A model generated the notes under the pieces. It made no database searches. It was not told where the DNA came from and saw only the letters and a list, made by a program, of their open reading frames with translations. This document shows, in pieces, positions 1 to 19,807 of a stretch of DNA of 64,000 nt. The number at the start of each line of letters is the position of its first letter. The stretch's first letter is position 1. Origin of the DNA: Hormiphora californensis (Eukaryota > Ctenophora > Tentaculata > Cydippida > Pleurobrachiidae); the NCBI GenBank assembly GCA_020137815.1, contig CM035351.1, positions 3,860,578 through 3,924,577 on the forward strand, in the 5' to 3' direction. Position numbers and translations under genes: made by a program.

Positions 1-9703
<9,703 letters not shown>

Positions 9704-9743
9704 CTCACTGTTCATATCAGTCAAATTTTTAGCGTCATTTACA

Positions 9744-10567
9744 GGGGGGGGGCCAACGAATTTTTTATATATTTCCTTAATTTTGGAATTTTTTATATAT
9801 ATATAAAAATATATAAAAATATATAAAAATATATAAAAATATATAAAAATATATAAATAATATATAAAAATATATAAAAATATATAAAAATATATAAAAT
9901 AAACCCTTTTTTCACCCCTTTTACTTTCAAAAAAGGGGATAATTTCCATCTATTGTTCACTTGAATATGTTTCATAGAGTTAATTTAAGTGTTTGAGAGG
10001 GTGATAAGCTGTTTTACATAATTGAGAATGTGTTCAAAAGTGAATTATGCACTGTCAAAAGTAGAACTGGTGAAGAGAGGTTCCGGCCTAATAATATCTA
10101 CCAGTTTTGGTGTGATTTCAATCATTTTTTGTATGTTGATCCGTGCAGATGTACTAGAACTGGTCAAGAGAGGTTGGGATCGCGAAACTAAAAAACAAAT
10201 CATTTTTGACGTCATTTTGACGTCATGACGTTATTGACGCGACGTCACGATGTTACAAACGTCACATTGATGACGGAAAATCATCAGGATTATCTAGATG
10301 AAGATGCTGACCAAGTTTGAGATCAATTGAATGATATTTGATCCCGCTATGGCGAAAAACAGCTTTCTGTTTTCACACTTTCGGCACAATTTTTTATATA
10401 TTTTTATATATTTTTTATATATTTTTATATATTTTTATATATTCATATGTATTTTTATATATTTTTATATATTTTATATATATATAAAAAATTATGTTTT
10501 TTTTTTTCAAAAAAAAGGTATATAAAATATATAAAAATATATAAAAAATGAGCGTTGGCCCCCCCCC
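9744..10567. mobile_element. hAT-like MITE, about 820 bp, AT-rich core
   Basis: The ends are inverted (GGGGGGGGGCCAACG on the left; CGTTGGCCCCCCCCC on the right) and flanked by perfect 8-bp direct repeats CATTTACA at 9736-9743 and 10568-10575. Eight-bp duplications and GGCCAAC-type termini fit hAT superfamily non-autonomous elements. Inside the ends are inverted arrays of an 8-bp atataaaa-like repeat. No transposase is visible. It lies 40 bp past the CLU stop codon, so it may fall in or just after that 3' UTR. Confidence 0.85.
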
Positions 10568-10575
10568 CATTTACA

Positions 10576-11609
10576 TATAACACCTAATTTATTACAAACT
10601 CAATTGACGATTTTTACCAGCTGAGAATGGAGTCAATGTAATTTCTAGTTTTGTATATCGATAGATCGTTGGATATAATTGAGTGTGTTTAGGTAGTTAT
10701 GGTGTTTTCTCACATCTGCCTGACCTTCAATATAATACACTAAACCACTTTTATTGTAGTTCCAATAATTGGATGGAGAATATATTGTGATTTTTAGAGT
10801 GGAACCCGGTTTATAATGTATACCCACGCACACACTAACTAGTTTGAAATTAGTTATTAACTTTTGTATCGAATGAGTTATGAGCCCCTAATGTGTATGT
10901 TCTTCCTCTATATTAGGTTATTGTTATTGATCGAATGGTGTGAGTTGGTTTGGGCTGTTTAGTTGTCCATTTTGTGCCAATTTATATCAGAATTAGGCAA
11001 GGCTTTCCCGTTTTTTTGGGTGTTTTTGAAAATCGATGTTTGTTATGGACACCGTATGCATTGTCTATCAGTGTCTTGATCTGGGTCACCTCTCCAGCAG
11101 AGGTGATGATACTGTTCTTAGCTACTTGTAGCTTCCGAGTGTGAAAAGTTGTGTGAGTGTATCTTATCATTTTTCGTGTACCCTCTCTCTCGAGTCTTAA
11201 CTTATTACCCCCATGAATATAATGGTTGTGTTTTAGTTTGTTTTGGGAGTCCCATTTCCCGATGAAAATGTGGCATGAAGATCGTAGTTTCAAGCTGTGA
11301 AACTGAAACCAGTATCTTGGAAAACGCGCATTTATTTCAAATACACTGCCTCTTGAAACGCGCGTTAAGATGCGCGCCGCGCAGTTATTTGAAAATCGTA
11401 GTTTCAGCTCAAAACATTTTCCTTCCTTTTTTTAAATGAGCGAAACATTTCTCGTTGGAATGCGCTGCAGCCCCCTCATGCGCGCACCCCCGCAACGAGG
11501 GGCCTGCAACGTATGCCAACATTTCTCGTTTTCTTTATTTTCAGTTTTTACTTGCCTGAACCACTTGATGATGAAAAACACCCATTGATTTATCCTTTTG
11601 ACTATTTAG
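10576..11609. other. Intergenic / 5' region before CCDC103, no gene seen
   Basis: I find no supported exon. Two GC-rich patches (about 11330-11395 and 11460-11515) carry short motifs resembling cgtagtttca that recur here and near 12750. The segment ends in a splice-acceptor-like AG at 11608-11609, directly before the CCDC103 start. Confidence 0.5.
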
Positions 11610-11612
11610 GTG

Positions 11613-12292
11613 ATGTGGAAGGGCAAAAACTCGTTTGGAATCGTCGGAAAAGACGGGGAAGTTAACTTTTCAAAGCTTGAGAGACAGATTGATACCGCTG
11701 TTGCGGCAGATGAGCGTTACTGGACCCAAAATCAGGCGAAAATCCGAGCAGTTACCAACAAAGTTGCCTCCTACGAAGAATTTGAAGAAATTGTGAAAGC
11801 TAGCCACCTGAAGCCGTTGGAAAAGGGCGATCGGATTAGTGACATGGACGTGTTTACTCAGCCATGGAATGTAGCGTCTTCCAAAGATAATTACTCTTTA
11901 CAGAACCAGCACAATCAGACCTCAGTACCAGTTCTCTGAAAACCCTGACTCAATTCAACCGAGAGTGGAGAAAAGGAAAACAACCCTCCGATCGATTTCA
12001 GTTACTACTATCGATGGCAGAAGTAGACGTTCTTCGAGTTTTTCATGCTGAGATTGGACTTGGTCTTCTCGGTGAAATTATCGAAGTTATTCAAATTTGT
12101 TTCAGTGAAGATCAAACGGAAAAAGTTTGTGAACTTTTGACGGCTTTACCAAAGTGTGGGCGATTTGATTTGTCTCTTAATTTCCTGTCTCAGAAAGAGA
12201 AACTTGCCCTCAAATCCGTTTTGGACAGTGTTTCCTCTTATCTAGGCCCTGAGAAAGTAGCTGAACTATCTACTCTATACCAACTCATTTGA
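11613..12292 (+). CDS. CCDC103: CCDC103 / DNAAF19, dynein arm attachment factor, with one internal frame change
   Basis: CCDC103 is a small coiled-coil protein that helps anchor dynein arms on ciliary axonemes. The first part (11613-about 11900) reads VNFSKLERQI, then DERYWTQNQAKIRAV, VASYEEFEEIVKASHLKPLE and QPWN, matching the family's N-terminal half. The second part (about 11900-12292) reads TQFNREWRKGKQPSDRFQLL, then HAEIGLGLLGEII, CGRFDLSLNFLS and a C-terminal LYQ, matching the C-terminal half. The halves are in frames that differ by +2 (equal to -1, or to two +1 steps), switching between the conserved PWN and TQFNREW. No intron of the right phase explains this. Start chosen at ATG 11613, just after an acceptor-like tatttag. 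Confidence 0.88.
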
Positions 12293-12418
12293 GTGTTTTC
12301 AATGTTTTTTGACTGTGTGTTCCCTGATTGTTCTGATTTATTTTAAAACGAATCCCAAACTTTTTTCCATCGATAACATCTCTAAAAACGCCATTTTCCT
12401 CTCTGAAGCTCAGAAACC

Positions 12419-12728
12419 ATGTCTTCTGCATTTCACGATGAAGCTCTCCGCAAGGCTCGGTGCATGGAACGTAAAACAGCTGGCCTAGTGGAGGCAGCAG
12501 TAGCTCCAGTGGTAAAGGCAGCACCCGCCCCACTACCGGAGAAAGAGTATCTGCAGTTCTTGGAGCAGGAAAACAAACAGAAATGCAAAATAAGGTTGGT
12601 GTTGTAACTCTGAATTCTGAAAACTTCTAAATCAATTGAATTTTGCAAGTTTTGTTGTTGAATCACTCCGTTCTCAACAATGATGCTTCCCCAGGTTTTC
12701 GTCCGTGAACTATGCTCAACAGTGGTGA
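12419..12728 (+). CDS. Unrecognised 69-aa protein, two exons
   Basis: Exon 12419-12594 begins MSSAFHDEALRKARCMERK and contains an Ala/Pro/Val linker and EKEYLQFLEQENKQKCKIR. The donor AG|GTTGGT joins in phase to an acceptor CCCCAG at 12694. The second exon, 12695-12728, adds FSSVNYAQQW and a stop. The start has a good context (aaaccATG) and lies 127 bp after CCDC103. I do not recognise the family. It is Lys/Glu-rich with a likely short helix and no signal peptide or membrane segment. Its position among cilium-linked genes makes a ciliary role possible but unproven. Confidence 0.6.
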
Positions 12729-12947
12729 TACCAAAGCTGTAGGCAACGATTGTAGTTTCAATTTCGTGCTAGGGATTTTTTATAATCAAGTAATATTATC
12801 TTTGATAGAGAATTGTGTATTTAAAATCGATTTTACAAATTTCAAACCATTACAATAGTTTCATTACAAAATGATGTACCCATACCCCTGTCCTTAAATT
12901 ATTGCCTCTGTTTAATTTCATTCTCCCTTACATTAGTGCCGAATGTA

Positions 12948-15102
12948 ATGGCACAGTATGTGCTTGCAGGCATAGCCCAGTGTCCCAACTATGCCAGAGC
13001 TGAAATTTTAGCAGACAAACTCTCCATCAATCTTCCAGATTTCAAGGTCAGTATGGTAGCTTAATTATGCCAGGTTACTTCTAATTCGTTTCAATTAGTT
13101 TCTAACATCCCCTAACCCCACCAGGTCCATAAAATAGTGCTATCAGAATCCCAATGGAAAGACTGGCTAAACAAGACATGCTCAACCCAGGGCTGGTCTC
13201 ATGGCGAGTCGCCCCTGATATGGCGAGAGCTGGTTGACCGGGGTGGGGCTGGGACCTACCTGGGAGGGTGGAAGGAATTTAGTGACATGGCGGGCCACTG
13301 GTACAACTATTCAGACACGCTAGAAAGTGGTAAGGTGACTGAGATTTGTGGGGAGAACAAGGCAAGTCATGAGGCCAGTGTTGCTAGTTCTGTAAAACCC
13401 GCTGTGACAAAGACTACTATAGCGGTCGTTGGGGCGACTCTCCCCCTCGCTTACTCAACACTACCCCTCCTTCTGGGATCTTGTTTTGAGGAACATAACC
13501 TGGTCCTGGCCCTACAGGGTGATAACAGCGGTGTACTTGAAGGTAACTACCATTTTCCATGTTTGTATTTTAACAGGCACCCTGTTTTGTCTGACTTAGC
13601 TCTACCACCTACCATCTCTCTATTTTGTAAAAGAAGGATTAGAACATTTTAATCCCCTCAATTACAGGTATCAAGATGGAGCTAGAGGATTGTGCTTTTC
13701 CTGAACTGCACGAGATCACAACCACCCAAAGTGTCGGATCTGCAGTGGCTACTGCTGATTTCATTCTAGTTCTAGACCCCCTGGACACATCCTCCCACCC
13801 TAACAAGTTCCAGTTAATAAAAGCTGTAAACCTGTTCTACAAGTCTTTAGCTGAGGACTTGAAGGGCAAGATGAAAGCAAATGCTCAGGTAAGCAGGTTT
13901 TACAGACTGCCTCTTTGACGTTCGTCCCTATTTGTCACTTCCAAACTTCTCTAAAAACCTGTCTAAAAAAGTGTCTAAATCTTGTCCCATTTCCGTCAGG
14001 TGATAATCTCAGGTTACAAGTCCAACCTTGGTGGCATGCTATTACGTCACTATGGGGCCACATGGGGGTACCATAACAACAGTCCTAAACCAAGATGAGC
14101 AACTAATGAGGTCCATACTTGCCCTAAAACTAAACGTTCTACCCTCTGATATTGTGGATGTTGCTGTGTGGGGAAACGTCCCTGTATACGATCCGGCTAG
14201 TGCAGGTTATGGCTACTGTTTGTAATCATGTTGGGGCTATAACTGGACCTCCAAACTACCAGAAAACTGTGGCCTGTTGCTTTGAATGAGGCTGCTTGGG
14301 AAGATAAAAACGTGCCTAGTAGGGACACACGAGATAAGCAAATATCGGAGTTGTCAGGAAAACCACCCTGTTCTATCATCCGCTTTGGCGATATTCCGAC
14401 ATATCTCAGCGCTGGCTAGCGGCTGTGTATCGAGTACGATGGGAATTGTGAGCGAGGGACAGTGTGGGACGACAGGCTGGAAGTGTCTTTGGGTTCCCAG
14501 TCACTGTGTCTGGAGAGGGTGTTGTGACTGTGAAGGAGTACGGGGAGTTGCCAGAGACGATAAAACAACTCGTCTCCTTGCAGGATAATATGCTGCTTGT
14601 AGAGAAAAAGGTGAGAGAGAGTAGAGAGTGGTACATTTTATGAGCTTCATTGCTCATTAGAAAGCATCCAATATCATCAAGACTGCCAATAAATACCCCC
14701 GGCCCTTAGATGCCTGATGTCTCTATTGCATCTCTATTGCCCCCTCATATTGTCTTGGTCATGTTTCTATCCCCTTATTTTCCTATTTTGTTCACCAAGT
14801 CCGTTCACCAGGTTGCGTTGGGTGAGTGTGACGATTACGAAACGGCCATGCTGCACTGTGAAGCTGCACTTTGGTCAATCCTGGAGAGTCCAAAACTAAA
14901 ACGAGAGCTAGAGGAGAGGGAACTGACTAGATTAGCTGCTGAAGAAGCAGAGAGGAAGGCGGCTGAGGCAAGAGCAAAAGAAGAAGCTAAAAAGAAAGCT
15001 GAGGAGGAGGCTCTAAAGAAGGCTGAGGAAGAGGCAGCGGCAGCGTTAGCAGCGGAGGAGGCAGCACAGCAGTTAGAGGAAGATGAGGCAGATGAGGACT
15101 GA
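12948..15102 (+). CDS. MDH1B: MDH1B-like protein (malate dehydrogenase 1B), exon 4 frame-disrupted
   Basis: MDH1B is a divergent malate-dehydrogenase paralogue with an N-terminal extension, reported from ciliated tissues; enzymatic activity is uncertain. Exons: 12948-13046, 13125-13542, 13668-13888, 14000-14610 and 14812-15102, all GT-AG with consistent phases. Family matches: [18 protein letters not shown] then [64 protein letters not shown]; and EKKVALG across the last junction. Exon 4 is 611 nt between phase-0 boundaries and needs five single-base removals (606 nt, 202 codons) to stay in frame; the conserved blocks switch frame by +1 five times. The last exon ends in an Ala/Glu/Lys coiled-coil tail (about 70 aa), which I do not associate with the human protein. 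The upstream acceptor-like cattag lies 11 nt before the start. Confidence 0.88.
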
Positions 15103-15216
15103 GAATATGATGAATTGGGACTGATAGTGTTTTTAGTTGTAAATACTCATTTGATGTTGCGTTTGTTAGTCAATTCAACCCCCTTTATAATTCTGGGAAT
15201 TCATCTTATAGCACCT

Positions 15217-15325
15217 CACAACACCCTAGTAACCCCCTAGTAACCCCCTCCTAGTAACACCCTAGTAACCCCCGTCCCCCTAGTAACACCCTAGTAACCC
15301 CCTAGTAACGCCCCAGTAACCCCTA
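15217..15325. repeat. Short minisatellite based on ccctagtaac
   Basis: About nine imperfect copies of a 10-15 bp unit (ccctagtaac with varying C runs) fill most of the 250-bp gap between the MDH1B stop and the MYCBP start. Confidence 0.85.
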
Positions 15326-15351
15326 ATCCTCTCTAGCTAAGAACCCAAACC

Positions 15352-15669
15352 ATGTCTGCTACCTACAAGACGTCTGAGTCCAAGAGGGAGGAATTCAGGA
15401 AGTATCTAGAGAAGGAGGGGGTTTTGGATAACCTGACCAAGATTCTAGTTTGCCTGTACGAAGAGCCAGAGAAGCCGATCAATGCCCTGGACTTTGTAAA
15501 GCACCATCTGAGTGGGGGAGCAGTTGAGAGCAGTGATGTTGAGAGCCTCCGATTGGACCTCCAGGAACTGCGAACAAAACACGAGTCTGTGGTGGCTGAA
15601 AACGAGGCGCTGAAAGAAAAGCTAAAGGAATACGAGGCACCCGCTGAGGAGAAGGAAGCCGAGAGTTAG
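15352..15669 (+). CDS. MYCBP: MYCBP (c-Myc-binding protein, AMY-1), intronless
   Basis: A 105-aa single-exon protein, nearly the same length as human MYCBP (103 aa). Seen: SKREEFRKYLEKEGVLDNLT, then VCLYEEPEKPINALDFVKHH, then a C-terminal coiled coil (LRLDLQELRTKHESVVAENE) ending in an acidic EEKEAES tail. The family binds MYC and AKAPs, and with CFAP91/MAATS1 is part of the radial spoke/calmodulin-associated apparatus of motile cilia. No introns or frame breaks. The start is ATG 15352 in the context aaaccATG, 15 nt after an acceptor-like tctctag. It lies 250 bp after MDH1B and 334 bp before STYXL1 on the same strand. Confidence 0.96.
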   Translation: MSATYKTSESKREEFRKYLEKEGVLDNLTKILVCLYEEPEKPINALDFVKHHLSGGAVESSDVESLRLDLQELRTKHESVVAENEALKEKLKEYEAPAEEKEAES

Positions 15670-16002
15670 ACACTTTGTTCAGATAGAAAAACTGTATGAT
15701 ATTTCCCCGATTTATGAGATAACATGTGTGTGTAAAGTTTGCTGGTCGATATCTCTCTCTCAGAAAATACGTTAGAATGTTGCATGGCAAATGTTGTGTC
15801 CGCTGTGTGACAATCGATTGACACAAAGACCGAGTATGTTCGTTGTAGCGCGCGGTGAATGTTGAACGGAGGATTGCGCGCGCGATCCTCCAAATCTCCA
15901 TAGCAACATAGCATCGTGAACTGCTTGTTGTCAACAAACCTTCCCAATCCTTCCTCCATCGGATTTCTAAACCACTTCTAACATCTCTCCTATTTTCTAG
16001 CC

Positions 16003-17364
16003 ATGTCGGGTATACAACTGTGTGAGCCGACAGAGCTTTACAACATTCTCAATCAGACAGATCTCCAGGGACTGCCATGTATCGCAAACCGGACCTACCT
16101 TCTCTTGCTAGGTAACCAAAACAAACCGATAAACTCAAAAAGGTTTTTCTGATACTCTTTTTCACGGTTCTCGCATATTTTCAGATGTTCGAGAGTACAG
16201 CGCCTATGAGGAATCTCACATTCTCACATCGAGGTGAGTAACATGAAGCCTCCAGGTTCAAATTGAATGTTTATCACACGTAACCAAACCGACAGGCATT
16301 CCCCACAGTTGAGTGATGGTGGTGACTTCCAAATTCCTGTGGATGCGGAGGTAGAGACGAAACAGTATTGTGTAGTGTATGATAGCTGCACTGCGGATAC
16401 TAACAACAAAGAGAGTGAGTCCCGCCCCTTTATATCACCAAAACACCTGACCATTTCGGGTGGGGGTGGGAGGGGGGTTGATCACCAATTCGTCCATTTG
16501 TAGCCCCCAGTTTCTATCATTGTTTTGACATCTTCTACCCGCCAGGTCCGGTTTATCAATGTGCTAAAATGCTCGGAGAGCTGACTTCCCGAAAATCTAT
16601 CCTAATTCTAAAAGGAGGCTATGAGTCATTCTCTGCGTTGTACCCTTACCTAAAATCAATTCAGATATTCTACAGCCCTCGGGTAAGTCTGGAGACTAGA
16701 GATATAACTTTGCCCACTTGAGATGTTAGCCCACAGTTCAATTTCCCTCTGTTGAGAGGGATGAAGAAGGGTTGGGTAGGCAACTTCAACTTTTATTTGT
16801 TTAAACTAGATGAATGTGAAATTGAGGTACCATCACCTCGCTAATTTGCCCCTTTTGATCCCCATTCCTCCCCCAGGAAATGGAATCCCTGCCTCTCTTT
16901 CCTCTTGAAGTGTTCCCTGGTACTGTCTACATTGGAACATCCAAACAGGTCTCCAATGGATCCCTAATGAAGAGTCTTGCAGTTAAACATATCATCAATG
17001 CTTCCCCTGACACCCCCGTTAGGTACATATTGTGTGTATAAGAACTTGAGTATTACCCACCCCCTACTCAACAAATAAAAACGGTTGATACTGAGATTTC
17101 GGATAGATCTCGGTATCTCCACTCGGCAGTAGGTAGTATACTGGCAAGTGGAGATATATCGAGATCTTCCTAATCGTGATAGTTGAAGTAATGAAGTGGT
17201 CATGTTCTGTGTATGACTTCATTGTGTGATTCCACTCCCGCCATTTCCACATGATGTATGGTGTGGGAACCCATACAACCCCAGATCCTTATCTTTGTAC
17301 ACGTGTACAATACTGTTATACAGAGACGCCGACTCTAAGAATAAACTTCACTATAACTAATCTA

Positions 17365-17423
<59 letters not shown>

Positions 17424-17997
17424 TCTGTCTCTATCTCTCACTCATTCTAAATCACTATATATATTCTCAGTGTCGAGGAAGCGATAAGTGTGAAGAACGT
17501 CACCATGGGAACTGACAGCCTGGCTCAATTCAGGGAGATCTCCCAGTTGATTGAGAACTATCGAGCCAAGAAGGAGCCAGTAGTACTTGTTAGTGATTTG
17601 GGTATCAGCAGGAGCATTGTACTGATCTTGGCATATCTCATCAAGAGGAATAAATGGACATTGGAGGTAAATACCGTCCAACTCCCATCCAGCCCCTTTA
17701 AACTAACCCTCCCCAATACACTCTGACCGCGGTTCTCGATTGCTGAGAATAGGTCAGGCCAATGCTCTGACAGCCCCCATACAAAAAGGAATAATATTTA
17801 GTAAATCAACATCGCTCCAATTTAAAAAAAAGGGGTTCTGACTAAACACTGACCTATTTCAGAAAGCGTGGAAAGTTGTAAAACATACCCAGAGCTACAT
17901 CAGGCCAGAAATATCCTTCATGCGTCAATTGTCCGACTTCGAATTGGAAATCTGCGAAGAGAGAACCACAAACATCGCCGTCCCAAACTTGATGTAG
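16003..17997 (+). CDS. STYXL1: STYXL1, rhodanese-plus-inactive dual-specificity phosphatase
   Basis: Exons: 16003-16111, 16185-16233, 16296-16414, 16546-16682, 16877-17022, 17471-17666, 17863-17997. Every junction is GT-AG and in phase. The N-terminus (GIQLCEPTELYNILNQTD) is very close to human STYXL1. A rhodanese-like part follows (LLDVREYSAYEESHILTSR, KQYCVVYDS, ILILKGGYESFSALYPY), then a phosphatase-like part (PLEVFPGTVYIGT, VLVSDLGISRSIVLILAYLI). The P-loop Cys of HCX5R is replaced (VSDLGISRS keeps the Arg), so it is a pseudophosphatase, as expected for the family, which acts as a scaffold (for example with G3BP1 and PTPMT1). No frame breaks. Start ATG 16003, only 2 nt after an acceptor-like attttctag. 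Confidence 0.95.
17366..17417. repeat. (CT)n microsatellite in STYXL1 intron 5
   Basis: CT dinucleotides about 50 bp upstream of the exon-6 acceptor. Confidence 0.9.
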
Positions 17998-18181
17998 GGG
18001 AAACCTGAGGAGGGGATATAATGTGGGAATTATCTAGAGATAACTGATGAAGAATCCATGCAGTTAGGATAACAGGATGTTTGAATGCACTTGAAGATGA
18101 AAGAGAGACTGATTGAGTGAGGGGGATAAATTATGTGAATATTGGACTTTGAGAGAATTAAATAGAGACTGTAAAATAGCT

Positions 18182-18182
<1 letters not shown>

Positions 18183-18245
<63 letters not shown>

Positions 18246-18287
18246 CCCCTCTCTATCTCTCTCCCCCTCTCTCTATCTCTCTCTCTC

Positions 18288-18320
<33 letters not shown>

Positions 18321-18366
18321 CTCTCTCTTCTCTCTCTCTCTCTCTCTCTCCTCTCTCTCTCCTCTC

Positions 18367-18397
<31 letters not shown>

Positions 18398-18411
18398 TTC
18401 TCTCTCATTCT
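18183..18411. repeat. (CT)n tract downstream of STYXL1
   Basis: About 230 bp of CT-rich repeat with C and T interruptions, in the presumed 3' UTR or flank of STYXL1. An aataaa-like sequence lies at about 18787. Confidence 0.9.
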
Positions 18412-18939
18412 CTAGCTCTTGCTTTTCCATTGTATTACTAACCACTGGCATATAGATTGCATAAATATGAGATTTACCAGTGCAGTAATTTAGCCCTGGA
18501 TCGAGCGTGAGAGGGATGACAGAGAGATAGACAGAGAGATAGAGAGATTAAAATAGAGATAGAAAGATAGAGAAGGTGAGAAAGAAAAGTTAGTTGTTGT
18601 CCGTGTGTCCATGCACCTGCTTCAGCTTTGTCTGCACCTGGCAGAGGAAGAAAATGTGTGAATTAGAGCTATAGTTCCCTATATTTATTTTGCTGTTTTA
18701 GAGCGAAGGGTCCTGGTTGTTCGCCTTGTACATGTATTGGCTGCATAGTTATTGGGCGATTGTACGTTTAGAGAATCTACCCAGCCAATAAATTGTGTGA
18801 ACTCTTACAAACGGAGATTTTATAAAGGGAAAAATTGATGTATAAATAGAACACAATATATATTTGCTGTTAGCAGTTCTCTTTAAATATCTCATTTCCA
18901 TTCTCTCTCTGGTAAAATATAAAAGCTGAGGTTACCATG

Positions 18940-19320
18940 GAACTTTCTGGCGGCGCCAACCTGATCTTAGCACACTGTCTGGCGGCTCTAACCTAATCTG
19001 AACGCACTGTCGAATCGAAACAGAGTCGCCAGATAGGGTAGGAGAGCTGCTACAGGCACAGCTGCAGACGGTACTTTGCCTCATCTAAGACTATTTTCTA
19101 ACTCGAATCTTTCACCTTCGATCAAAAATCATATTTTCGTCGAAGTAAAACACCTGTCTGGCAGCGGCGACCTGATCTGAGGGCACTGTTTGAGAATCAA
19201 AATAGGGTCTGGCGCCGCCAAACAGCAAAAAACCCAATGGGCGGGATTTTGGTGAATCTCTGTCTGGCGGCGTCAGACCCCTCAGATAGGGTCCGCGGCA
19301 CCAGACAAATGAATCTCTAA
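18940..19320. repeat. Cluster of degenerate CTGTCTGGCG micro-elements
   Basis: Several copies or part-copies of the same micro-element family occur here: about 18947-19035, 19153-19223 and 19260-19309. The last is flanked by gtgaatct and atgaatct, a 7/8 match to a target duplication. No gene is seen between STYXL1 and the minus-strand protease gene. Confidence 0.7.
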
Positions 19321-19335
19321 GTTCTAACTAAAATA

Positions 19336-19440
19336 CAGACAAACCTCGATTTACCGGAATCGCCGGGGGAATGATTTTGCACGCAGCACGGAATATCGAG
19401 GTTCCGTTAAATCACGGTCCTATGAATCGAGGTTTGACTG
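19336..19440. mobile_element. Pogo/Tigger-like MITE remnant, about 105 bp
   Basis: Inverted ends CAGACAAACCTCGATTTAC and AATCGAGGTTTGACTG. The left flank is TA; the right flank is CA, a decayed TA duplication. CAG…CCTCG termini with TA targets fit pogo-like elements. Confidence 0.65.
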
Positions 19441-19807
19441 CAGTAGTAGCTTATATTTTAACTTACAATATAGCTTAACAAATAATATATCATAGCTCGG
19501 TAGAAAATTCTCTGGCCACGATCCTCAGATAGGATCATCGACCCTAATACATATAATCGATTGGAGCTCTAAATTTACGGTAGAATGGATAAAATGACAG
19601 TTTTTGACGGTTTTTACCCCAATCGTAATTTAGAGGTAACAGAAGGTTAAATCTGTAATGTGGGCAATAGTTTCTACCGGGATACAGTGTACGGTCAGGT
19701 CCTTTAACCTGGGCATAATCAGGCAATATTAGAAAAACGTAGGGTTTGTAAATATAAATCTGGAGTCAGAAATTGGAAACGGGATATATATCTGTCACCG
19801 ATCAATT

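Noticed and set aside
14287-14292. Stop-codon-dependent frameshift signal (UGA or UAA in the slippery site)
   Set aside because: Stops occur after the frame change in the old frame, but protein alignment places most steps earlier, at C or G runs, so stops look incidental.
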